The notes under the pieces are model-generated. The model had not been told where the DNA came from. It searched no databases and saw only the letters and a program-made list of their open reading frames with translations. A DNA stretch of 64,000 bases from the NCBI RefSeq assembly GCF_001269365.1, contig NZ_CXOM01000003.1, forward strand, positions 310,001 through 374,000. The letters run 5' to 3'. Positions 10,375 through 16,612 of the stretch are shown here, one piece after another. The DNA is from Limnohabitans sp. Rim11 (GTDB taxonomy: Bacteria > Pseudomonadota > Gammaproteobacteria > Burkholderiales > Burkholderiaceae_C). Positions within the stretch are counted from its first letter, which is position 1, and each line of letters opens with the position of its first letter. The translations under genes and the position numbers were made by a program.

Positions 10375-10404
10375 CCACCGTTTTTCGGGTACGCAAAACG
10401 GTGG
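10375..10404 (+). other. Intercistronic stem-loop between dctM and dctP
   Basis: CCACCGTTTT (10375-10384) and AAAACGGTGG (10395-10404) form a perfect 10-bp stem with a 10-nt loop. No T run follows. Such hairpins between permease and binding-protein genes commonly protect the mRNA or partially terminate it, so that the periplasmic protein is made in excess. Confidence 0.7.
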
Positions 10405-10451
10405 ATTCCTTGTTCGGCGTACGACCATTATTTTCATCAGGAGACACTGAC

Positions 10452-11447
10452 ATGAAACGTGTTTTTATCAAGACTGTTTTGGCCACTGTGGCTTTGGCTG
10501 CAATGGGTTTGGCTTCCGCTCAAGACAAGACCATTAAGTTTGCTAATCAAAATGCTGTTGGACACCCTGTTGTTCAAGGTATGGAAAAATTCAAAGAGAT
10601 TGTTGAAAAACAATCGGGCGGAAAAATCAAAGTGAACGTTTTCCCAGGTGGCGCTTTGGGCAGCGACCAAGCCAATGTGTCCGCTATTCAAGGCGGTACT
10701 TTGGAAATGGCTTCTATGAACTCAGGTATTTTTGCCAGCCAAGTGAAAGACTTCGCCGTTTTTGATTTCCCCTTCATGTTCGGCAGCGGTAAAGAAGCCG
10801 ACGCTGTGGTGGACGGCGCATTCGGTAAAAAAATGCATGCCAAATTGGAGGAAAAAGGCTTGGTCGGTTTAGGTTATTACGAGCTTGGCTTTCGCCACAT
10901 GACCAACAGCAAGCGGGCCATCAACAAAGTTTCAGACATTGAAGGTTTGAAATTGCGCGTGATTCCTAACCCCATTAACGTTGATTGGGTTAAAGCTTTG
11001 GGTGCAAATCCTACGCCACTGCCTTTCCCGGAGTTATATGCGGCATTGGAGCAAAAAGCGGTTGACGGACAGGAAAACCCTGTCGCCACCATCAACGGTG
11101 CCAAACTCTATGAAGTTCAAAAACATTTGACTTTGACCGGACACCAATACAACCCACAGTCAGTAGTGATCAGTAAGAAATTTTGGGACACTTTAAGTGC
11201 AGCCGAAAAGAAAATTATTGGTGATGCAGTTGCTGAATCTGCCAAGTTTCAGCGTACTACCGCACGCGCTTTGGAAGCCGGTACTCTGGAAGGCCTGAAA
11301 AAGAACGGTGTAGCAGTGAGCTCATTGTCTGATGCAGAGATGAACATCTTGCGCGACAAAATGAAGCCTGTGATTGCTAAGTTTGGCGAGCCTATTGCCG
11401 CGACTGTGGCTGAATTGCAAGCTGAACTGGCCAAATTGCGCAAGTAA
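10452..11447 (+). CDS. dctP: TRAP transporter solute-binding protein (DctP)
   Basis: 331 residues from the ATG at 10452, which has AGGAG 11 bp upstream. The signal peptide ends at ASAQ (about residue 23). DctP-family blocks are KIKVNVFPGGALGSDQANVS, YYELGFRHMTN and the ligand-arginine segment GLKLRVIPNPI around residue 160. It captures the organic acid in the periplasm for DctQM. Its neighbours suggest a hydroaromatic or aromatic acid ligand. An upstream in-frame start at 10347 would place 35 non-signal residues before the leader and is rejected. Confidence 0.93.
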   Translation: MKRVFIKTVLATVALAAMGLASAQDKTIKFANQNAVGHPVVQGMEKFKEIVEKQSGGKIKVNVFPGGALGSDQANVSAIQGGTLEMASMNSGIFASQVKDFAVFDFPFMFGSGKEADAVVDGAFGKKMHAKLEEKGLVGLGYYELGFRHMTNSKRAINKVSDIEGLKLRVIPNPINVDWVKALGANPTPLPFPELYAALEQKAVDGQENPVATINGAKLYEVQKHLTLTGHQYNPQSVVISKKFWDTLSAAEKKIIGDAVAESAKFQRTTARALEAGTLEGLKKNGVAVSSLSDAEMNILRDKMKPVIAKFGEPIAATVAELQAELAKLRK

Positions 11448-11503
11448 TTAAAGCCTAAATCAGGTCTTTAATATGACCTTTAGGAAAAGTGTTTAGGACT
11501 ATT

Positions 11504-11541
11504 GCGAAGTCTCCAAGAGGGTTTTGGGGCTTCGCTTTTTT
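11504..11541 (+). terminator. Rho-independent terminator after dctP
   Basis: GCGAAG (11504-11509) pairs with CTTCGC (11530-11535), extended inward by CTCCAA against TTGGGG, and is followed directly by six T residues (11536-11541). It would end or attenuate the dctQMP transcript just before the shikimate-dehydrogenase-like gene. Confidence 0.75.
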
Positions 11542-11552
11542 ATATTTCAATC

Positions 11553-12386
11553 ATGAACATTGACGGCAATACCGAGTTGATCGCCCACATTGGCTACCCA
11601 ACGCACAGCTTTAAATCGCCCCTGATTTACAACCCTTACTTTGAAAAAGAGGGCATCAATGCGTTGGTGGTGCCCATGGGATGTCAGTCAGATCACTACC
11701 CTGAATTTCTGAAATCAGTGTTCACACTCACCAACATTCGGGGTGCTCTGATTACCATGCCTCACAAAGTGACCACGGTTGATTTATTGGATGAAGTCAC
11801 GCCAACAGTGAAGGTGGCAGGCGCTTGTAATGCCGTGCGGCGAGATGAAAAGGGCCGATTGGTAGGCGACATGTTTGATGGCGCTGGCTTTGTCCGCGGC
11901 GTCATGCGCAAAGGGTTTAATTTACAAGGGAAGCGTGTCTTGGTTGTCGGTACGGGTGGCGTTGGCTCGGCCATTGCGGCATCCTTGGCAGCAGAAAAAA
12001 TTTCAACGATCAGCCTGTTTGATGTGAATGCGAATTCTTGCGATGCTCTGGCACAGCGCTTGCAATTGGAATACCCACAGATTAAAGTCAACACTGGATC
12101 GAATGACCCTGAAGGACACGAATTGGTTGTAAACGCAACCCCCATGGGCATGAATGAAGGCGATCCCATGCCTATGGACGTCTCGCGCATTGCCCCAGAA
12201 ACCTTTGTGGGAGAAGTGGTGATGCGCCATGAGATGACGGCCTTTTTGCAATCCGCAAAGAAGCGAGGCTGTCAAATTCAGGTAGGCTCAGACATGTTGT
12301 TTGAGCAAATCCCTGCTTATCTAGAGTACTTTGGGTTCAAGACAACGACTGCTGAAGTACTTCGCAGTGTGGCCCGCTTGGCTTAA
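11553..12386 (+). CDS. Shikimate/quinate dehydrogenase-like protein (AroE family), probably catabolic
   Basis: 277 residues from the ATG at 11553. The N-terminal substrate motif GYPTHSFKSPLIYN (about 13-26), catalytic-lysine motif ITMPHKVTTVDLLDEV (about 69-84) and a GDMFDGAGF block replacing the usual NTDG are present. The dinucleotide motif is GTGGVGSAIAASLA, and the next strand ends LFDVNA with an Asp where biosynthetic AroE usually has an NRT motif for NADP. This suggests NAD+ use, as in oxidative quinate/shikimate dehydrogenases. It is followed by 3-dehydroshikimate dehydratase-like genes, so the likely direction is shikimate (or quinate) oxidation. The 3' end meets the next open frame without a gap. 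Confidence 0.87.
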   Translation: MNIDGNTELIAHIGYPTHSFKSPLIYNPYFEKEGINALVVPMGCQSDHYPEFLKSVFTLTNIRGALITMPHKVTTVDLLDEVTPTVKVAGACNAVRRDEKGRLVGDMFDGAGFVRGVMRKGFNLQGKRVLVVGTGGVGSAIAASLAAEKISTISLFDVNANSCDALAQRLQLEYPQIKVNTGSNDPEGHELVVNATPMGMNEGDPMPMDVSRIAPETFVGEVVMRHEMTAFLQSAKKRGCQIQVGSDMLFEQIPAYLEYFGFKTTTAEVLRSVARLA

Positions 12387-12406
12387 TGGACATTGGAGTT
12401 TTTAAA

Positions 12407-13288
12407 ATGAATATGCGTGCTGTAAATCGTGAAGCTGTTCCTGAAATGCCCAATCGTTTGGGCATTCAAGGCATTGAGTTTATTGAATACGCTACGAATC
12501 GGCCGCAGGCCTTGGGGCAAGTCTTGGAGTCGATGGGTTTTAGGCCCATCGCGCGTCACCGTTCACGAGAAGTGACGCTTTACCGTCAAGGTGATATGAA
12601 TCTGGTGGTCAATGCCAACCCAGATGACACCCGTGTTGCTGCGACGGCGGATGGTCAAGCAGAAATTGCAGCCGTGGCATTTCGTGTACAAGATGCACTC
12701 AAGGCTCATACGCGTTGCATTGATTTGGGTGCTTGGTCTGTGACCAGTCATGCCCAAGCCATGGAGTTGCACATTCCTGCGATTCACGGCCCGGGAGGCA
12801 CACGCTATTATTTCGTCGACCGTTGGCAAGAGTTCTCAATTTACGACATCGATTTCAAACCGATCCCTACTGTGGATCAGCACCCAGCTGCCGTTGACGG
12901 CATGAGTTATTTTGGCCTGGTTCAATACATTGGCGCTGCTAGAAGCGAAGATTGGATGGCCTATTACGAGCACATGTTTGACTTTAGCGTCATACCTGAT
13001 GAAGAACGCTATGGTATCTTGCCTAAAGGCAAATTGATGAAGAGCCCTTGCGGCAAATTTTTATGGCAATTGATTGAGCCCGATCCTTGGATGGAAAGTG
13101 ATGAGTCCCCTGAATCACTCAAACGAATTGGTTTTGGTGTCAAGGATGTTGCCAAGGCTGTACAAACGCTCAAAACCAATGGCGTTGAATTTGTGGAGTC
13201 CAAAGAATTGCACCCAGAAGATCGCGGAGCTTTGACGCGCAGTGCACTAGGCTCGGTGTCTTTCGAGTTGGTTCACCAAAACGCTTAA
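12407..13288 (+). CDS. HPPD-like (vicinal oxygen chelate) protein, resembles the C-terminal half of QuiC
   Basis: 293 residues from the ATG at 12407, chosen because GGAG at 12395-12398 is 8 bp upstream; an ATG at 12386 is also in frame. Two VOC-type halves are visible: GIQGIEFIEYATNRPQAL near the start and MSYFGLVQYIGAARSEDW near residue 170. It would normally be called 4-hydroxyphenylpyruvate dioxygenase-like. In Pseudomonas-type QuiC such a domain is fused behind a dehydroshikimate dehydratase barrel; here it is separate and precedes the barrel gene by 8 bp. By eye, the two metal His of HPPD seem replaced (LVQYIG and KRIGFG regions) while the Glu in SFELV remains, so a classical dioxygenase is doubtful. 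Confidence 0.8.
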   Translation: MNMRAVNREAVPEMPNRLGIQGIEFIEYATNRPQALGQVLESMGFRPIARHRSREVTLYRQGDMNLVVNANPDDTRVAATADGQAEIAAVAFRVQDALKAHTRCIDLGAWSVTSHAQAMELHIPAIHGPGGTRYYFVDRWQEFSIYDIDFKPIPTVDQHPAAVDGMSYFGLVQYIGAARSEDWMAYYEHMFDFSVIPDEERYGILPKGKLMKSPCGKFLWQLIEPDPWMESDESPESLKRIGFGVKDVAKAVQTLKTNGVEFVESKELHPEDRGALTRSALGSVSFELVHQNA

Positions 13289-13296
13289 GGACAGCC

Positions 13297-14181
13297 ATGA
13301 ACTTACTCGACGGTTATGGCATGGACACCATCACAATGGCAGGGCCACTAGAGGCCAAGTTGGAGGCCATGAAGGGCGCAGGATTCTCTCAGGTGATGCT
13401 CATGGCCAGAGATTTGGTGGGGCATCCTGGGGGTGTTAAAGCCGCGGTCAAGGCAGTCAAAGAGAGTGGCCTTCGACCTACCGGTTTTCAAGTGTTAAGA
13501 GACTTTGAAGGTTTGTCGGGTCACTTGCACAGTTACAAAGTTGACATTGCCAAATCCATGTTGGAAATGTGTGCAGCGACCGGCAGCAAGGTGTTGCTGG
13601 CCTGTTCCTCAACGTCACGTCACGCCACCGACGATTTGAGTTTGATCGCCAAGGATCTTAAAAAATTGGCCATGATGGCCATTCCTTTGGGTATCAAGGT
13701 GGCATATGAGGGACTTTCTTGGGGGCGAACCGTTAACGAATTCACCACGGCTTGGGATGTTGTCTGCCGTGCCGATTGCCCCAATTTAGGCATAGGCATC
13801 GATTCCTTCCATATTTTTGCGGCCAACTCATCTTTAGATGACATTGAAGATATTGATGCCGATCGCATTTTCTTGGCACAGTTGTCCGACTTCATGTGGC
13901 ACGAAACTCCCACCTTTGAAGAGCGTATGACCACGGCTCGCACGTTTCGGGTTTTTCCTGGTGAGGGCGTTCACAGCGAGCAACTAGCCGAATTGGTGTT
14001 GCGCATGGAGCGCATTGGCTATCGGGGCGACTACAGCTTTGAAGTATTCAACGACGACTATCAGCAATTGCCACTAGAGACTGTGGCTGAGCGTGCACGC
14101 AAAAGCGCGATGTGGTTGCATCAAGATGTCTTGCATCGTTCGGCGCCTCTGCCAAAATGGACGAATCAAGTTCGCAATTAA
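13297..14181 (+). CDS. 3-dehydroshikimate dehydratase-like TIM barrel (xylose-isomerase-like fold)
   Basis: 294 residues. Four metal ligands expected for QuiC/AsbF-type dehydratases can be placed: Glu138 (VAYEGLSWG), Asp169 (GIGIDSFHIF), Gln195 (FLAQLSDFM) and Glu249 (YSFEVFND). The product of such enzymes is protocatechuate from 3-dehydroshikimate, exactly the substrate of the nearby lig operon. It lies 8 bp after the HPPD-like gene and 16 bp before the aldo-keto reductase. A generic sugar-phosphate isomerase/epimerase is the alternative label, but the ligand set and neighbourhood favour the dehydratase. Confidence 0.85.
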   Translation: MNLLDGYGMDTITMAGPLEAKLEAMKGAGFSQVMLMARDLVGHPGGVKAAVKAVKESGLRPTGFQVLRDFEGLSGHLHSYKVDIAKSMLEMCAATGSKVLLACSSTSRHATDDLSLIAKDLKKLAMMAIPLGIKVAYEGLSWGRTVNEFTTAWDVVCRADCPNLGIGIDSFHIFAANSSLDDIEDIDADRIFLAQLSDFMWHETPTFEERMTTARTFRVFPGEGVHSEQLAELVLRMERIGYRGDYSFEVFNDDYQQLPLETVAERARKSAMWLHQDVLHRSAPLPKWTNQVRN

Positions 14182-14197
14182 GACACAAAGGTTGGCC

Positions 14198-15202
14198 ATG
14201 AAAAACAGAAAATTGGGTCCGTTTCAAGTCAGTGAAATTGGCTTGGGTTGTATGAACCTCAGCCATGCCTATGGCGCCCCCGTATCGTTTGAACAAGCTG
14301 AAAAAGTTCTCTTAACAGCCTTCGATCAAGGTGTGACCTTATTTGATACGGCTGCTTTGTATGGTTTTGGTACCAATGAAACTTTGGTGGGCCAGGTTCT
14401 TAAAAAACATCGCCAAAAATTCACATTGGCCAGCAAATGCGGCATGACCGGCGTGGATGTCAAAGGCGATGGCAAATTGGTGCGCGTCATTGATGGCCGC
14501 CCAGAAACCATTCGCAGTACCTGCGAGGCTGCTTTGAAGCGCCTACAGACCGATGTCATTGACCTTTACTATTTGCACCGCTGGGACAAAAAAGTGCCCA
14601 TTGAAGACAGTGTGGGTGCTTTGAGCGATTTGGTTCGTCAAGGCAAAATTCAAACCATTGGCTTGTCTGAAGTTTCGGCTTCAACTTTGCGCAAAGCCCA
14701 CGCCGTTCACCCCATCACTGCCGTTCAAACCGAATATTCACTGTGGACCCGCAACCCCGAAATTGCAGTCTTAAAGGCTTGTCAAGAATTAGGCACAGCC
14801 TTTGTTGCGTTCAGTCCTGTTGCGCGCGGTTTTTTGTGCGGTGAATTAGACCTTGGTGCGTTTGATGCGAAGGACATTCGCAAAGCGATGCCGCGTTTTA
14901 CGCCAGATAACTACGCTGCCAATTTGAAATTATTTGGCCCCTACCAACAATTGGCTAAGGAAGCAGGCTGCTCACCCGCACAATTGGCTTTGGCTTGGCT
15001 CTTGCACAAAGACGCACATATCATTCCTATTCCTGGTACCACCAGCGTTGCGCACCTCTTGGATGATTTGGGTTCAGCCCAGGTCAAACTGGGTGCCGAT
15101 CTGATTGCCAAGCTCAACGAGCTGATCAATGAAAACACAGTGGTGGGTGATCGCTATAACGATCAAGCCAATTCTGAAGTCGACACAGAAGTTTTTAATT
15201 AA
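14198..15202 (+). CDS. Aldo/keto reductase
   Basis: 334 residues from the ATG at 14198. The catalytic tetrad residues are visible: Asp and Tyr in LFDTAALYGFGTNE (about 48-61), Lys in LASKCG (about 83) and His in YYLHRWDK. GLGCMNLSHAYG and IPIPGTTSVAHLLDD fit the AKR11/13-type NADP-dependent reductases. It is the last gene of the shikimate cluster. A role in interconverting a hydroaromatic ketone is possible, but no sequence feature fixes its substrate. Homologues often act on aldehydes or sugars. Confidence 0.9.
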   Translation: MKNRKLGPFQVSEIGLGCMNLSHAYGAPVSFEQAEKVLLTAFDQGVTLFDTAALYGFGTNETLVGQVLKKHRQKFTLASKCGMTGVDVKGDGKLVRVIDGRPETIRSTCEAALKRLQTDVIDLYYLHRWDKKVPIEDSVGALSDLVRQGKIQTIGLSEVSASTLRKAHAVHPITAVQTEYSLWTRNPEIAVLKACQELGTAFVAFSPVARGFLCGELDLGAFDAKDIRKAMPRFTPDNYAANLKLFGPYQQLAKEAGCSPAQLALAWLLHKDAHIIPIPGTTSVAHLLDDLGSAQVKLGADLIAKLNELINENTVVGDRYNDQANSEVDTEVFN

Positions 15203-15204
15203 AT

Positions 15205-15250
15205 AGCCAAGCCCCATCCTGTCGCAACAATCTTTGCATGGGGTTGGGCT
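15205..15250. terminator. Stem-loop between convergent aldo-keto reductase and soxA
   Basis: AGCCAAGCCCCAT (15205-15217) pairs with ATGGGGTTGGGCT (15238-15250) with one mismatch and one wobble around a 20-nt loop. No clear T run is present on either strand, so termination activity is uncertain. Confidence 0.4.
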
Positions 15251-16043
15251 AGCGTCTTAAAGATGGCCCATCTAGGAGCATTCCCTCGGCGCGCATTTTT
15301 AAAAACAATTCGAGCTGCCGCAGTTCTCGACTGCCGGGTTTCGGTATTTCTGCTTGAACGCCGGAGTAACAAGCACGGATTCGGCGATCAATGCTGCCCA
15401 CGCTTTGCCAGCTCATTTTAAAAATTGGAAAACCAGTAGGGTGGCCTGGAGAAATGATGTCTGCCTGCATTCTTTTACCAACGTTTTGATCGTGGCAATG
15501 GGTACACGCCAGATTCATTCGCCCCATGCGTTGTGTAAAAAGTTGAGCGCCTTCATTGAGTTCCCTCTGCCATTGTTCTTTGTGCGAGTCGTGGGGCTTG
15601 AGCTGGATGGCTTGATTTTGACTTTGTTGATTTAGAAGGGCGCTCAAGGCCAGAACATTGGCATCCTCTAAACTTTGATACGGTTGCGAAGTTCTTTGTG
15701 AGCATTCCACAATTTGATCTTCTAGGTTGATCAACTTTTTAAATTTTAAAGACCATTTTGGAAATTGATTGGCATGCGCCTTGTTGTTTTCGATGGGGCC
15801 ATGGCACTGCGCACACGATGCCTGCCGATTTGCGCCAGTCCACAACGCAGTCCCTTTGTCCAGCCATAGGCTGATGGGGTTGGCCATGGGGTCTTTTTGC
15901 ATGGCCTGCATCGAAGCACTCAAAAAAGCATTGCCACTTTGAGCTTGTATCGGTTGACGCTCATTGGCCTTGCTTGTTGAATTTAAAGTTGCTGCTATGG
16001 CCAAGCCAACCCAAAACAGACGCATGATATTGGATACCGTCAT
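15249..16043 (-). CDS. soxA: SoxA-like diheme cytochrome c (thiosulfate oxidation)
   Basis: 264 residues from the ATG at 16043, whose ATGA overlap with the soxX stop indicates coupling. A signal peptide occupies about residues 1-27. Two haem-binding motifs are visible, CAQCH (77-81) and CTHCH (180-184), plus Cys225 in RIRACYSGV, the position of the SoxA cysteine that ligates haem and carries the persulfide. The C-terminal LRQLELFLKMRAEGM is typical. SoxXA conjugates thiosulfate to the SoxYZ carrier. No soxYZ, soxB or soxCD is found here, so the rest of the system must be elsewhere or the pair has another use. Confidence 0.87.
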   Translation of the reverse strand: MTVSNIMRLFWVGLAIAATLNSTSKANERQPIQAQSGNAFLSASMQAMQKDPMANPISLWLDKGTALWTGANRQASCAQCHGPIENNKAHANQFPKWSLKFKKLINLEDQIVECSQRTSQPYQSLEDANVLALSALLNQQSQNQAIQLKPHDSHKEQWQRELNEGAQLFTQRMGRMNLACTHCHDQNVGKRMQADIISPGHPTGFPIFKMSWQSVGSIDRRIRACYSGVQAEIPKPGSRELRQLELFLKMRAEGMLLDGPSLRR

Positions 16044-16429
16044 TGGAACGACTGCCAAGTCAGGAGTGTTTCGACAACTTTTTGAATTTGCGCATCGGTC
16101 AAGAGTGGTTGTTGATGGCTCAACTTGTTCAAACCGGTTGTGCTTCCAAAAGGTGGCATCAGTGTGTTGGGTTGAAGAGTTCGGGCATCCTTCACCCAAT
16201 GGGTGAGTGTTTCCCGGGTCATTCTTGTGCCCACACCCTTTAAAGAGGGACCTAAATTACTGGTGACATTTTGAACGCCAGGTATTTCATGACAGGCGAC
16301 ACAATTGCCCAGTTGTTTTTGGACGATGATCTCCAGCCCTTCATCTTGAGAGTGGATTCCTTGTGCCCCCGAGCTATGTGGCACCAAGGTCATCAGTATC
16401 AAAAGCACGATCTGCTGCATGGATGCCAT
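16040..16429 (-). CDS. soxX: SoxX-like monohaem cytochrome c
   Basis: 129 residues with a signal peptide (about 1-22) and one haem motif CVACH at residues 43-47. A Met in TLMPPFG (residue 91) is a likely axial ligand. GNCVACHEIPGV, LGPSLKGVGTR and NTLMPPFGSTTG are typical SoxX blocks. It precedes soxA with a 4-base ATGA overlap. Another ATG three codons downstream is possible. SoxX forms the electron-accepting half of the SoxXA enzyme in the periplasm. Confidence 0.87.
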   Translation of the reverse strand: MASMQQIVLLILMTLVPHSSGAQGIHSQDEGLEIIVQKQLGNCVACHEIPGVQNVTSNLGPSLKGVGTRMTRETLTHWVKDARTLQPNTLMPPFGSTTGLNKLSHQQPLLTDAQIQKVVETLLTWQSFQ

Positions 16430-16468
16430 TGTGTCATTCCAGAATTTTTTCTTGAATTTAACTGCATG

Positions 16469-16484
16469 TACGGGTTATCCCGTA
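16469..16484. promoter_or_regulatory. Palindrome upstream of soxX, candidate operator
   Basis: TACGGG-TTAT-CCCGTA is a perfect 6-bp inverted repeat with a 4-bp spacer, centred about 47 bp upstream of the soxX ATG in the soxX/paaZ divergent gap. ArsR- or SoxR-type repressors of sox genes bind comparable dyads; the binder here is unknown. Confidence 0.5.
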
Positions 16485-16612
16485 TTTGGATATGTCGCAT
16501 CGAAACCCATAAACATGCATAATATTTCCAGTCTGAGCGGTCGGTTAATTCCTAGGCGGTATTAGCGCTGCTCTTTTTTCAGAGCTCTAAGGCCCGTCAG
16601 GGTCCAAATCAC

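Noticed and set aside
10347-10451. Extended dctP start at 10347
   Set aside because: It would include the intercistronic hairpin and displace the signal peptide; AGGAG supports the ATG at 10452.
12407-13288. Simple annotation as 4-hydroxyphenylpyruvate dioxygenase (hppD)
   Set aside because: The metal His positions look substituted and the neighbours concern dehydroshikimate, not tyrosine; kept only as HPPD-like.
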